58,614 nucleotides of DNA from DATMRF01 sp035566435 (GCA_035566435.1 DATMRF010000019.1:1-58614), one strand, 5' to 3'. Shown: positions 26,507 through 36,419, numbered from the stretch's first letter. The notes: generated by a model from the sequence alone, not told the origin. Made by a program: numbers and translations.

Positions 26507-27178
26507 GGTTTTAGCCTTTAGCATTCAGCCTGTAGCCTTTCCGTCCGCGCCATCCTTCCGCCAATTGATCGACTATCTGCTATTCTGGTGCCTTTTTGCG
26601 GCTTCTTGTGCCTTCTCGTGGCTAAAGCCTCCCCCTCCACTTTATCCTTTATCCTTTCCGCCGCCTTCACGCGCCCGCGCTTGCTCTGAAATTTGAAATC
26701 TGCGATCTGAAATGAAGCTGAGCGTGGCGCCGCCCTAGCTCCACCGCCGCCCCACACGCGGGACGGTTAGCAAGTTCAACGAAAGTACATCGAAAGTTTT
26801 TGCGATTTCGACGAAGTACAACGTGCCAGCGTGGTTTCGCTGGCATTTCTTCTGGCACTGGAGGGGTAAAACGGGGGGGATCTTCGGAAACCGTACGGAA
26901 AATAGATGGAGGCGAGGGTCGGAATCGGCCAGAGAAGGCTCGATTTCTGGTGTAAAATTAGCCGGTTTTTACGAGGGATTCAACACTTTTGTGAAAATAT
27001 TCTTCACTCTATTTTCACCCTGGTTTGTCAGCCATTTTGTTAGCCATCGTCAACCAACGAGCTCGCCGAGACGATGTCGGTTGAACGGCGTGGGTGGGAA
27101 ATAATTGGACGCAGCGGCGGATGCTCTCCTGAGAGAGTTACTTGAAAACTCCGGCAGAATCCCAAGGGAAACCGATTT
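26507..27178. other. Gene-poor 670-bp region with one hairpin
   Basis: No credible gene is visible. A perfect 8-bp hairpin, TGCCAGCG-TGGTTT-CGCTGGCA, lies at 26824-26845 and is followed by TTTCTT, so it could be a weak terminator on the plus strand. The stretch 26940-27050 is unusually AT-rich for this genome (TTTACGAGGGATTCAACAC, GTGAAAATATTCTTCACTC) and is of unknown role. Confidence 0.4.
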
Positions 27179-29596
27179 CTAACACTTCTCGCAAAGGAGA
27201 GCCGCCGGTTTTGAATTCGTCAGAGCCTTAGCTACGCCCGTCAACAATTGTTCAATACCATACGGCTTGCTCAAGGTGGCAATGTGCCCGAGGTCTGCTC
27301 GCGAAACCTGTTCCGTGTCGTTCCTGGTGGCACTGGCCATGATTACCGGGATGTTGGGGGTCATCTTTCTTATCGCCCGGACGGCGCTCATCCCGTCCAG
27401 GAATGGCATATCGCAATCGATGACCAACAGGTTGATTTTATTCTTGTGCGCTTCGAACCGGGCGATCGCTTCCAGCCCGTCGGCGGCGATCAGAACCGCG
27501 TAACCATAATTCTCCAGGGTCGTCTTGGCCAATTCCAGCACCATCTGTTCATCGTCGGCAAGCAGGATGATTTCGCCGTGACCGACCGGCAACAACATCT
27601 CCTTTGATTCGGTTTGAACCGGTCCGACGGATGGGGTGGCGGGCAGATAGAGCCTGAATTCGGTTCCTTTGCCAAGCTCGCTGTCGAGCTCAAGAAAGCC
27701 CTTGTGCCGCTTGATAAGGTTGGCGACCGTGGACAACCCCAGGCCTGTTCCTTTGCCTTGAGCCTTGGTTGTGAAGAACGGTTCGAAAATCCGTGCGCGC
27801 AGTTCGGGTGGGATGCCCGTTCCTGTATCCGCTACTGTCAGGACCACGTGCGGTCCAGAGCGGGCATCCGAAGGCGACGCCTGCTCGGTAGATGAAGGGA
27901 CATTTTCCGCTTTGAGGGTTAATTGCCCTCCCTCGGGCATGGCGTCCCGCGCGTTGACGCACAAGTTCATCAGCACCTGGTGCAACTCGGTGGCGTCTCC
28001 TTCGACGTTCCACAAATCCTTGGTGGTGCGACTATGCACCGTGATCATTTTGGGAAAGGTCTCTTTGGCAATCTTGGCCATTTCGGTGATGAGATGACGC
28101 AACGGCACCAAGCCGACCTGGCCGCGAGTTCCGCGCGTGAAGCTGAGGATTTGCCTGACCATTTCTGTGCAGCGCTGCCCACTGCTGATGATCAAGTCCA
28201 AGAGCTTCGCGCGCTCGGTTTTGTCTTCATCATTCTCCCGCAACATCTGCGAACCCATGAGCACGGGAACAAGAGCGTTGTTCAGGTCATGCGCAATGCC
28301 GCCCGCGAGCGCCCCGATGCTCTCCATTCGCTGCGAGCGGAGAAACTGCTCCTCCAGCTTCTGCTTCTCTTGCTCCTGTGCCTGGATTTCCACTTCGGCC
28401 CGCTGCCGCTCGGTGATCTCGTGCCGCAACGCCTGGTTGGCCTCGACCAGCTCAGCCGTGCGCTCTTGCACGCCTTCGGCCATTTTGTCAAGAGCGAGTC
28501 CGAGTTGAGTTAGTTCCGAGGATCCTTTTAGCGCTCCTGCGCGTGCGCTGAAATCGCCGCCGGCCAGACGGTTCGCTGCTGTGGCCAGCGCGGTCACTGG
28601 CCGGAGAAAGAAATGCTTCGCGTAAAGCCCGACCACAACCCACATCGCAAAGGCAACCACGCCCAGAACGACGAAGTTGCGAAGCAATGCTTCATTGGCT
28701 TGAGCAAACAGCACCGTTAGCGGAACCTCGACGCTGACAAATAAACCTGGGGTTTGACCGTTGCTGACCGTCGTTACGGCATACAGCCGGGGCACCTTGT
28801 CTGGGCCTTTCATTTCCAGGACACCTCCGTTTCCCGTTAGAATCCTTCTAACCGCCGGAACATCAGAAATGGAGGTGCCCACCCATTTTTCGGGGCCAGG
28901 ACTCCGCGCCAGGACGTTTCCACTCCGGTCCATCACAGTAACTGCGCCGCCAGTTGGCACCTGGATCGGGGCTATCGCCTCTGACAACCTGGATAGTTTC
29001 AAGGACGCAAACAAAACGCGTCTCAATCCTCCCTGCTCATCCCTGACCGGATAGCCGAAATCCACCACGCGTTCCCCCGAAAAGCGGCCAATTTGAAAAT
29101 CCCCAATCGAGAATCTGCCGGTTTGGAGAACTCGTCGGAAATAAGAGCGGTCCCCAAGATACACCGACACGTTAGTCGGGTTTGAGCTGCAAAAAGCCAT
29201 TCCGTTGGTTTCTATCAGCCCAAAGGTGGCATAATCGGGCAACAGTCTCCGCAGGTTCGACAGGTGCGTCTCAGCAAAGGATTGGTTCGTGGCCAGCAAC
29301 AAGAAGGGAAATTGTGTCAGTGTGGCTAACAGCTGCTGTGCGTCCTTAATGAAATCCTCTTGTTTGGAAGCCGCCAGCTTGGAGATCGCTAAAGCGCCTT
29401 CGCGAACGCGGGCCTTTTCAATGCGTCGTTGCTCAAAGTTCGCGTGAAGCGCTATCCCGAGCGCAGGGATGACAATGAATAAGATCAGGACCAACAACCG
29501 CGAGCGAAAGCTCGGAAAAAATGATGCCAGCCACGTGGCGCAGCGCGCGTGCACGGTGTCGGCCATTTTAAGGTGCGATTTAGAAAATGTTGGCAT
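27179..29596 (-). CDS. Hybrid sensor histidine kinase with receiver domain
   Basis: This 805-residue membrane sensor starts at the ATG at 29596, which has AGAGGA nine bases upstream. A transmembrane helix (RLLVLILFIVIPALGIAL, about 33-50) is followed by an extracytoplasmic dCache-like domain (about 55-300) and a second helix (VVLGVVAFAMWVVVGLY, 309-325). A HAMP segment, a coiled coil, a HisKA domain with His436 in GGIAHDLNN, and an HATPase domain (NLCVNARDAMPEGG, DTGTGIPPE, GTGLGLS) come next. A C-terminal receiver has the acceptor Asp727 in IDCDMPFLDG and a lysine in SKPYG. It senses an extracellular ligand and relays phosphate internally. No output regulator is adjacent, so its target is unknown. 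Confidence 0.92.
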   Translation of the reverse strand: MPTFSKSHLKMADTVHARCATWLASFFPSFRSRLLVLILFIVIPALGIALHANFEQRRIEKARVREGALAISKLAASKQEDFIKDAQQLLATLTQFPFLLLATNQSFAETHLSNLRRLLPDYATFGLIETNGMAFCSSNPTNVSVYLGDRSYFRRVLQTGRFSIGDFQIGRFSGERVVDFGYPVRDEQGGLRRVLFASLKLSRLSEAIAPIQVPTGGAVTVMDRSGNVLARSPGPEKWVGTSISDVPAVRRILTGNGGVLEMKGPDKVPRLYAVTTVSNGQTPGLFVSVEVPLTVLFAQANEALLRNFVVLGVVAFAMWVVVGLYAKHFFLRPVTALATAANRLAGGDFSARAGALKGSSELTQLGLALDKMAEGVQERTAELVEANQALRHEITERQRAEVEIQAQEQEKQKLEEQFLRSQRMESIGALAGGIAHDLNNALVPVLMGSQMLRENDEDKTERAKLLDLIISSGQRCTEMVRQILSFTRGTRGQVGLVPLRHLITEMAKIAKETFPKMITVHSRTTKDLWNVEGDATELHQVLMNLCVNARDAMPEGGQLTLKAENVPSSTEQASPSDARSGPHVVLTVADTGTGIPPELRARIFEPFFTTKAQGKGTGLGLSTVANLIKRHKGFLELDSELGKGTEFRLYLPATPSVGPVQTESKEMLLPVGHGEIILLADDEQMVLELAKTTLENYGYAVLIAADGLEAIARFEAHKNKINLLVIDCDMPFLDGMSAVRAIRKMTPNIPVIMASATRNDTEQVSRADLGHIATLSKPYGIEQLLTGVAKALTNSKPAALLCEKC

Positions 29597-29909
29597 TACT
29601 GCGAATCCTCTTTCTAAAAGGATTTCTCCCCTTTGCAGCAGGAATCCTGCCATGCTTTTCTCGCGAATTCGTCAGATTCATCGCCCATTTGCTTTCCAAG
29701 GGCCCGACGCCTAATGACGGTGCCCTGCATCTACGAAATGGTGCGGCGGACATTCCCAGAGGGTTAGTGCGGTTTGGGGTAGGGCAGTTGTGGACCTGCT
29801 CCGGCAGGCGTGTGTTAGGGACGAGCGCGACTTGAGCCAGCCATCCGGTCGGCAATGCGATTGTCAATCGCAGGTTTGTCATGTAAACGCCTGGCTTAGG
29901 TTCCGCCAT

Positions 29910-30113
29910 CTACGGCGAGGAGTTGAGTTCCAATTCGTGAAGCTTCGGCCCCACCAGATTGCCGATATAGGCGCCCGCCACGACCACGACGACTCCAAAG
30001 CCCACCACCGCTAATACCAGGACGGAGAACCCCCAAAAATGACGCGATTCCAGGCGTTGGAGAGATGGCGCGAAGGTCACCAATGCGATCAATGCCGCGA
30101 CAAGAATCACCAT
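29910..30113 (-). CDS. Small two-helix membrane protein, hypothetical
   Basis: This 67-residue frame encodes two hydrophobic helices, VILVAALIALVTFA and GFSVLVLAVVGFGVVVVVAGAYIGNL (first 20 residues from GFSV), joined by a short polar loop with an arginine pair. Such a pattern is unlikely by chance in non-coding DNA of this composition. It stands alone between the kinase and the esterase. The start ATG at 30113 has only a close AAGAGAA upstream. It is a plausible small inner-membrane protein without known family. Confidence 0.45.
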   Translation of the reverse strand: MVILVAALIALVTFAPSLQRLESRHFWGFSVLVLAVVGFGVVVVVAGAYIGNLVGPKLHELELNSSP

Positions 30114-30422
30114 TTCTCTTGCATGCAGTTGGAAGCATTCTCAATGGGACCACTTTCTCAGGTACCAAAAAATGAACTATACGAACCGTCTCAAAGCGTC
30201 TGTCTCGCAGGTCTTGCTAAAATCCCTGGCTAACCGGGAGGATGTCATCGGGTTGAATCGCGCTTGGCGCGATTACAATTCTCGCAAAGCAATTCGATGT
30301 TTCGAGCGGTATTGCTGCCGCCTTTCGAGACCGGTTAAACTGGTCAGACCATAGGTTGGCCCGATAACAAGTGAAAATGCGCCGACCTGCAGCTTTTCCC
30401 ATTTCGTTCAACGCCTGATTGA

Positions 30423-30596
30423 AATCACATCCCGCCAGCACCAGAACCACAGCGCGCGTTGCTCGACTGGCTAAGGGTGGAATACGGAATCGAAAAGCCC
30501 CGCAACCGGCTTCGCGCCCCGGCCGAACTCGATTCCGACAAGTTGGTGGGGCGGAGGCGAGGGCGAACGGGGTTATGCGCTTGCTTTTTTGGATGA
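30423..30596 (+). pseudogene. C-terminal scrap of an adenine DNA methyltransferase-like gene
   Basis: The frame reads ALLDWLRVEYGIEKPRNRL and then LDSDKLVG, which resembles the conserved C-terminal segment (LLDWL..EYGIEKPS..L....LDSD.FV) of Eco57I/TaqI-like methylases of restriction-modification and BREX-type systems. Only 57 codons remain, with no start and none of the catalytic NPPY motif. It is probably the last trace of a lost defence locus. The identification is by motif memory. Confidence 0.45.
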
Positions 30597-30633
30597 ACCT
30601 CATAGGTGTGGAGGTTGTGAAGGAAACACTGTT

Positions 30634-31515
30634 ATGAGCATCTGGCCTGTCTCATCCCTCTCAATTATCACAGCGCTGCTGACTGTTGCTTCCCCGCAAG
30701 ATACCCGAATCATTGAAAAGAAGGATCTCGTCTATGCCGAACCGGCGGGTCCGCCTCACACGCTCGATGTGTACGCCTCACCCTCTGCAAAGAATGCGCC
30801 GGTGCTTTTCTGGATTCACGGCGGTGGATGGCAGGGGGGCGACAAGCGCGATGTGGCGGAGAAGCCGCGGTTCTTTGCGCAGAATGGCTTTGTGTTCGTG
30901 TCGGTCAACTACCGTCTGCTGCCCAATGTCGAGATGATCGACATTTTTCACGATGTCGCCAAGTCGTTTCGCTGGGTGCACGACCACATCGCTGATTACG
31001 GTGGGGATGCGAAGCGCGTGCTTGTCGGCGGCCATTCCGCGGGTGCGCAGCTCGCAGCCTTGCTCTGCACGGACGATCGCTACCTGAAGGCGGAAGGGAT
31101 CGCGTTCACTGACCTCATTGGCTGCGTGCCCGTTGATGGGGATACCTATGATGTCCCGGCGATTATCGAGACCGAGGAGACGCGTTGCCGGGTGCATGGC
31201 CAACCTCAGCCGAAATTTGGCCATCGCGAAAAGTTCGGCAATACTGCGGAAAAACATCGCGAATACTCTGCGGTAACGCACGTGGCGAAGGACAAGAACA
31301 TTCCCCCTTTCTTGATTCTGCATGTTGCCGATCATCCAGACACGACGGCCCAGGCGTTTCGTCTTGGCACCGTGCTGAAAGACGCTGGAGTGAAGACGAC
31401 GGTCTTTGGAGCGAAGGAAACCAATCACAGCAAACTCAACAACGATCTGGGCGTCGTGGGCGATCCCGCGACGAAGGCGCTCCTGGAGTTCGTTGAAGCG
31501 CTGCCTCGGAGCTGA
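30634..31515 (+). CDS. Exported alpha/beta hydrolase (carboxylesterase-like)
   Basis: This 293-residue enzyme starts at the ATG at 30634, preceded by AAGGA at good spacing, and has a signal peptide (LSIITALLTVASPQD). It has the esterase oxyanion motif HGGGWQGGDK and the nucleophile elbow GHSAGAQLA with the catalytic serine. A late histidine in ETNHSKLNND is a candidate for the triad. The family includes BD-FAE and kynurenine formamidase-like esterases that release acyl groups from sugars or small esters. It ends 12 bp from the convergent oxidoreductase gene. The physiological substrate is not evident. Confidence 0.88.
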   Translation: MSIWPVSSLSIITALLTVASPQDTRIIEKKDLVYAEPAGPPHTLDVYASPSAKNAPVLFWIHGGGWQGGDKRDVAEKPRFFAQNGFVFVSVNYRLLPNVEMIDIFHDVAKSFRWVHDHIADYGGDAKRVLVGGHSAGAQLAALLCTDDRYLKAEGIAFTDLIGCVPVDGDTYDVPAIIETEETRCRVHGQPQPKFGHREKFGNTAEKHREYSAVTHVAKDKNIPPFLILHVADHPDTTAQAFRLGTVLKDAGVKTTVFGAKETNHSKLNNDLGVVGDPATKALLEFVEALPRS

Positions 31516-31527
31516 TCGTGTCTCTGG

Positions 31528-32991
31528 CTACGCCTTCAGGATATCGTCCCAGCCCTTGCGGTACGCCGGGCGCTTGATGAAGGGGTTCGCTTCTGGCGCG
31601 TTCGTCGCGCGCAGATTGACGTAGTCCCACTGGATCTTCCTGCCGGTTCGGTAGGCCACGTTGCCGAGGTGGTTCGCTTCGGTCGTCCAGCCGGAGTACT
31701 GGAAGTTCGAGCCCGGCACCGGCCCTTGGCCCTTGGCGTAGTTGACCCACTCCACCCAGTGGCCGGGTGAGCGGGGTAGCGTCTCGGGCGGCTTCTGGAA
31801 CTCTTTGAATCTTTCCTCGGGCAGCAGCTTCCCGTTGCCGAGCAGCATGCCTTTGTCACCGATGAACAGGCACGAGCGGCCGCCCCACGACGGCACCCAC
31901 CCTGGTGGTTTGCTGTCGCCCTGGTGCCAAACAAGCTTAAGCGCCGGTTGGGCGCCCACCGCGACGTATTCAAAAGTCGCAATCAGCGTCGCGGGCGCCA
32001 GTTCCTTGTGAGCGACCGGCACATTGGGTGAGATAGATTCAACTGCCAGCGGAGCCAGCGCGAACCCGCCATTGCCATCCGATCGTTTGAGCTCCAACAC
32101 CGTGCACGGCACGTCATTATCGTGGCTGCCCAGGTCGCTCATGGTGCCGTTGCCAAAATCCCACCAGCGGTACCAGCGTGGGCCTGGGAAATATGTGGCA
32201 TGGTACGGCCGCGCCGGCGCCGGACCCAGCCAAAGATCAAAGTGCATGGTAGGCGGGATCGGCATTCCTTCCTTAAATCGGTCCACGATCTGCATGCCGT
32301 TGTAGAAGCCATGCGGTTTATCGAATTTCTCGGCGGACGCCGCATCCTGGAGCCCCCACGCGCGGTCGGCCCACACGTGGACTTCGCGCACCGGGCCAAT
32401 AACGCCGGTCATGAGGATCTCTTTGATGGTGCGGCGCTCGGGCGACGCATGGCCCTGGTTGCCCATTTGCGTTGACAGATTGGGGAATTTCGCGGCGGTC
32501 TCGCGGATGAGTCGGGTTTCCCAAATGTTATAGGCGAGCGGCTTCTCGCAGTAGACGTGCTTGCCGTGCGTCAGCGCCAGGTAGGTGGCGAAGGCGTGCG
32601 TTTGCTCGGCCGTGGAAACGACGACCGCGTCGAAGTCGTTCGGACTGTCGAAGACGCGGCGCAGATCGTTGAAACACTTGGCCTTCGGGTACCGTTGGGA
32701 CGCCGAGTCCAGCGCGATCTGGTTCACATCGCACAGGACGACTACGTTCTCGTCCGGGTGCGGACCGGCCCGTTTCTGGGCAGACGCGCGGTCGCCGCGT
32801 TCTGGCGTGAGGGTGAGTTCGCTCAAGCTGGCGTTGGCGCGGCCGCCACAGGCGATGAACGCGAGGTTGAGCTTGTTGTTCAGGTTCTGGCCCCGCAAAA
32901 AGGCGGGCGCGCCGGTGATCATACCGGCTGTCAGCAAGGTCTTGCCGACAAATTCGCGCCGCGTTATTTGGCCCAATTGCGTGTTCTTCAT
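31528..32991 (-). CDS. Tat-exported Gfo/Idh/MocA family oxidoreductase
   Basis: This 487-residue enzyme starts at the ATG at 32991 behind GAGGAAG. The N-terminus has a twin-arginine signal (ITRREFVGKTLLTAG). A Rossmann-type NAD(P)-binding region follows (LNLAFIACGGRA, VVLCDVN, DAVVVSTAEQTHA), then the EKPLA motif with the conserved lysine and a C-terminal substrate domain containing GTMSDLGSHDND. The family oxidises or reduces sugars and inositols. Verrucomicrobia and Planctomycetes encode many exported members. It lies 53 bp downstream of the epimerase on the same strand, so both probably act together on an unknown sugar in the periplasm. Confidence 0.92.
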   Translation of the reverse strand: MKNTQLGQITRREFVGKTLLTAGMITGAPAFLRGQNLNNKLNLAFIACGGRANASLSELTLTPERGDRASAQKRAGPHPDENVVVLCDVNQIALDSASQRYPKAKCFNDLRRVFDSPNDFDAVVVSTAEQTHAFATYLALTHGKHVYCEKPLAYNIWETRLIRETAAKFPNLSTQMGNQGHASPERRTIKEILMTGVIGPVREVHVWADRAWGLQDAASAEKFDKPHGFYNGMQIVDRFKEGMPIPPTMHFDLWLGPAPARPYHATYFPGPRWYRWWDFGNGTMSDLGSHDNDVPCTVLELKRSDGNGGFALAPLAVESISPNVPVAHKELAPATLIATFEYVAVGAQPALKLVWHQGDSKPPGWVPSWGGRSCLFIGDKGMLLGNGKLLPEERFKEFQKPPETLPRSPGHWVEWVNYAKGQGPVPGSNFQYSGWTTEANHLGNVAYRTGRKIQWDYVNLRATNAPEANPFIKRPAYRKGWDDILKA

Positions 32992-33044
32992 GGTCTTCCT
33001 CATAGGCGTTGTGGATGCGAACCTGCGCGCACGTGTTATCCGGC

Positions 33045-34121
33045 TCACTTGCCGGCCAGAATTAAATCGAGGCAGTGGCTGCGTTCTTCATACGAGAGGC
33101 TGGTGTTGCTCTCGATGGTCATCCAGCCATTATAGTTGATCGCTTCGAGGGCCTGGCGCAGCACGGGCCAGCGGACGCTGCCTTCCCGCAGGTTTACTCC
33201 CGCGCCCCGGCCATTGGGGTCGGCCGGATCGAGCAGGTAGTCTTTCACGTGAATCTTGGCGATGAGAGTGTTGAGAGTGAGAATCCATCGCTCCGGCGGC
33301 ACGAAACGCACGTGATTGCCAATGTCGAAGTAAGCCTGGACCCAGGGGCTTTGGAAGGACCGGACGTAGTGACGGAAGATCTGCGGCTGAACCCAGAGGT
33401 TGTTGCCTACGTTCTCCACCGCGATGATAACCTTCGCCTGCTCGGCAAACGGGATTAATCGCTTGATCGCCTCGGCGGTTCGGTCCGTGGCGTCGTCGTG
33501 GGCCTTGATGTAGTCGTCGTAAGGCGCGTTGTCGCCGTAGACCACGCGCAGGAGGTGCCCATTCTTCTCGTTGAACTCGATTTGGAATTCCCAAGGGCGC
33601 GGCATCCGCAAGGCCGCGGCTTGCGTGACACCCTGCCCGCCACCACCGCCGATGCGCCCGGGTACTAGTAGGACCGTGTCGGCTCCAAAAGCCTCGGCCG
33701 TGCGCAGGGCAGCTTGGGCCAGGGCGAACGACCGTCCGACAACGCTCGGGTCAGGACTGTTGAACTCACTCCAGCCGTCGATCAGCACAGAATGGATGCG
33801 CAGTCCGAGTTGGTCAGCGATGGCACGCATCTTCGCAGCTTCGTCCGGTGTGACGCTGCTGCGGCCCTCCGCGCCGTCGAAGCCCGCCTCCTTCAGGTGC
33901 TTCAGGTCGTCTTTGGTCGGCCGCGCGATGAGTGCCTTGTGCGGTTTCGTCTTAAATGCGAGCGGGGCTGGTGGGCTGGCCGGCACCTGGGCAACGGCAT
34001 CCTTGCTTGCCGGCGGTCCCGGCGGCGTCTGCGCGGCGCTCGAGCGAACCCCAAGGCTCAACCCGGCCGCGACCCCCGCGGTCGCCGTTATAAATTCGCG
34101 ACGATTGATCGGTTGCTCCAT
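33045..34121 (-). CDS. Tat-exported sugar phosphate isomerase/epimerase-like protein
   Basis: This 358-residue protein has a twin-arginine signal (NRREFITATAGVAAGLSLG) and a xylose isomerase-like TIM barrel. Recognisable strands include GFDGAEGRS, IHSVLIDGWS, DTVLLVPG, VIIAVENVGNN with a metal-binding glutamate, YFDIGNHVRF and IHVKDYLL. The family isomerises or epimerises sugars with a divalent metal. The ATG at 34121 is chosen because the in-frame codon upstream is a TTG without a better ribosome site. It is the first gene of a two-gene unit with the oxidoreductase at 31528. Confidence 0.9.
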   Translation of the reverse strand: MEQPINRREFITATAGVAAGLSLGVRSSAAQTPPGPPASKDAVAQVPASPPAPLAFKTKPHKALIARPTKDDLKHLKEAGFDGAEGRSSVTPDEAAKMRAIADQLGLRIHSVLIDGWSEFNSPDPSVVGRSFALAQAALRTAEAFGADTVLLVPGRIGGGGGQGVTQAAALRMPRPWEFQIEFNEKNGHLLRVVYGDNAPYDDYIKAHDDATDRTAEAIKRLIPFAEQAKVIIAVENVGNNLWVQPQIFRHYVRSFQSPWVQAYFDIGNHVRFVPPERWILTLNTLIAKIHVKDYLLDPADPNGRGAGVNLREGSVRWPVLRQALEAINYNGWMTIESNTSLSYEERSHCLDLILAGK

Positions 34122-35190
34122 GGAATCATTCCACAGCAATAACTGAACCGTTTATGTTGCGTAGAAGCGACGTGTGTCAACACATTTGCGATCCGGCATC
34201 GCTTCTCGCAACGCGTGAGGCTCCAGAATGTTTCGAACCGCGAGTCATTTATTGTCCGGTCTCAAACCAAGACAGCTCTGAATATCATGGGAAACTCTGA
34301 CCGCCAAACTGGTGCTCAAGTTCACTACACGTACGCCAGTCGAGGTAACTCCGTTTCCTCCCTTGCCTCCCGCAACAGCCCGGCCAATGGCTCCCGGACA
34401 ACCTTGTCCCCACCACTGCACCATCGCTCTTGGCGCGTTCCATCCCTTCCCATCCGCGCCATCCGCGGTTCACTCCGCTCCCCGAGACCCGCACTCATCC
34501 CTCAACAGGGACAAATTGGCACACCTGTGCCACCCAAAAGTGCCATAATGGCACACATTCCGTCTCGGTTACCCTGTATCGCAGGGGCGTCGAGTTTTCT
34601 AATTGGACTTCTCTATCCAACGTATCAATCTAATCATAAACCCTTTGCGCAACACTCCAATACCCCGGCACTCCAAAAACCCGCTCCTCCCGCAAGTTGG
34701 CACGCTCTAAGCATTAAGCATCCCCGGCCAACGATGAACCCGGCCACCTGCAGAAAAATCAGAAATCAGAAGGACGAACCCCGCCACAACGGAGATGCTC
34801 GGCTTAGCGCCGTTTGCGCATTCCGCGATCAACCCAAATCAATGTGCATGAAGGCCCAACCGACGATCACCCATGGCATGGTGCATCCTCCTCCATACCC
34901 GCGTTTTCCTTTTTCCGCGGTTCCATCGCCTCTTTGCGTCTTTGCCCCTTGGCGCCTTTGCGTTAATTCCGCACTCCGCACTCCCCGTGATTACAAAAAA
35001 AGTTCCAACAAAATCGCCGCCCGACGGGAAAATCGCGTTTCTGACCGTCCTTATATTAATAGAGGCTCGTGTATAAGAGCCCCGCGGACCCGGTCCGCAG
35101 AATTGAGAATTCAAACAAAACGCCATCAACCGCCGTCCCTCCGCATTCCGAGAACCATCAACTCTCAACATTCAACCATCAACCACCCCC
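34122..35190. other. 1-kb gene-free region of A/C-rich word repeats
   Basis: No credible gene is seen. Words such as CACTCC, CAACACTCC and CATCAACC recur. A perfect 7-bp palindrome GCGGACC-C-GGTCCGC lies at 35084-35098, about 95 bp upstream of the next gene and just after an AT-rich patch (TTATATTAATAG) that might hold its promoter. Confidence 0.4.
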
Positions 35191-36267
35191 ATGACCACCA
35201 CCCCCGAAACCGACCTCCTCGCCAGCGAACTCGCTGACGCCGCCTCACCACCCGCTAACCTCCGCCGTAACGGCAAAATCGCCCGGCTCCCCAAAGAAAC
35301 CCGCGATATGCTCAACCACATGCTCGACGACGGCCTGCCCGCTCGGGTCATTATCGACGAACTCGGCGAAGCCGGCCGGGGCCTCAACCCCCAGAATATC
35401 ACGAACTGGGTCCAGGGCGGCTACCAGGACTACCTCAAACACCAGGACGCCATCGACCGCGCCAAAGCCCAAGTCGAACTGGCCATCGACCTCCTGCGCG
35501 AAATTGGCGACGCCGACATCGCCCAGGTCCGCCGCGCCTGCAACTACGTCGCTGCCCTCCAGCTTTTCCAGACCCTGCGCGACCACGGGGATGAGACCCT
35601 CAAGAACATGTTCCAGGCCAACCCTGGGAAGTACCTCAACGTCATCCACACCCTTTGCCACCAGTCGGACTCCTCCCTCAAAGTCGAAAAACATCGCCTG
35701 ACCCAGGAACTCCTGGCCGCGCGCACTACCCCGCCCGCTCCCCCATCAAGCCAAATCAAGGTGAATCAAGCCCCAGGAAAGATTTCCAGCGAACTGCAAC
35801 CCACCACTAATCCACCAATCCACCAATCCACTAATCCGTCCGCCCTCCCATCAAGCCAGATCAAGATGAATCAAGCTCCAACGGAAATGTCGACCGAAGT
35901 GCAATCCGGCCCCGTTACCCCGCCAGTGCATCACTCCAACACTCCAACACTCCATCGCCCAACTGCAATCCACCAATCCACTAATCCGTCCGCTCCCCCA
36001 TCAAGCCAAATCAAGGTGAATCAAGCTTCAACGGAAATCTCAACCGAAGTGCAATCCGGCCCCGTTGACGCGCCGGTGCATCACTCCAGCACTCCATCAC
36101 TCCATCGCCCCACTGCAATCCACCAATCCACCAATCCGTCCGCCTTCCCATCAAGCCAAATCAAGTTGAATCAAGCCGCAGGCGAAGTTCAACAACTTTC
36201 AACCTTCAACTTTCAACCTTCAACTCCGAACGTGCCGCCCCTCCCTGGCCCATCTGGGTCGGGTTGA
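35191..36267 (+). CDS. HTH-like protein with Mu Gp27/DUF3486-like N-terminus and repeat-built tail
   Basis: This 358-residue protein has an N-terminal region (about 25-100) with NGKIARLPKETRDMLNHMLD, then LNPQNITNWVQGGYQDYLKH, a pattern I associate with small DNA-binding proteins abundant in Verrucomicrobiota and resembling the phage Mu Gp27/DUF3486 family. A helical region follows to about residue 180. The rest is low complexity, rich in Pro, Ser, Thr and Asn, and consists of four imperfect copies of SSQIKVNQA followed by variable linkers. The DNA of this tail matches the word repeats of nearby intergenic DNA, so the tail seems to have been added by repeat expansion. The start at 35191 is clear; the function is unknown. 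Confidence 0.65.
   Translation: MTTTPETDLLASELADAASPPANLRRNGKIARLPKETRDMLNHMLDDGLPARVIIDELGEAGRGLNPQNITNWVQGGYQDYLKHQDAIDRAKAQVELAIDLLREIGDADIAQVRRACNYVAALQLFQTLRDHGDETLKNMFQANPGKYLNVIHTLCHQSDSSLKVEKHRLTQELLAARTTPPAPPSSQIKVNQAPGKISSELQPTTNPPIHQSTNPSALPSSQIKMNQAPTEMSTEVQSGPVTPPVHHSNTPTLHRPTAIHQSTNPSAPPSSQIKVNQASTEISTEVQSGPVDAPVHHSSTPSLHRPTAIHQSTNPSAFPSSQIKLNQAAGEVQQLSTFNFQPSTPNVPPLPGPSGSG
35743..36178 (+). repeat. Four in-frame tandem repeats in the tail of the HTH-like gene
   Basis: The word CCATCAAGCCARATCAAG starts at 35743, 35848, 35998 and 36148, with spacings of 105, 150 and 150 bp. All are multiples of three, so the frame is kept. Linkers carry CCAATCCAC and CACTCCAACACTCC words like those of intergenic DNA. 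Confidence 0.9.
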
Positions 36268-36389
36268 ACCAATCCGAACGCAAAATAATTTTTCCTGCGC
36301 GGAATTTAGCCCCGTTCGTGGGCCTGCTTCGCAGGACGCTCTTTGACATCTTAATCGGTACCCTTCACAGAGGCCTCGTGCACAGCAGC

Positions 36390-36419
36390 GCGGGGCGCCG
36401 GTTCGCGCCGGCGCCCCGC
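36390..36419. repeat. Perfect 12-bp GC hairpin
   Basis: GCGGGGCGCCGG and CCGGCGCCCCGC form a perfect 12-bp stem around TTCGCG. It lies 120 bp after the HTH-like gene. No T-run follows, so it may be a protein-binding palindrome, an RNA structure or a termination aid. Confidence 0.7.

Noticed and set aside
26823..27104. A 93-codon plus-strand frame in the gene-free region
   Set aside because: Its composition is odd (many Trp, Phe, Arg), there is no ribosome site, and a hairpin lies at its start.
34215..35237. A 340-codon open frame on the plus strand
   Set aside because: Its translation is low complexity, follows the A/C-rich repeat words, has no domain pattern and runs out of frame into the gene at 35191.
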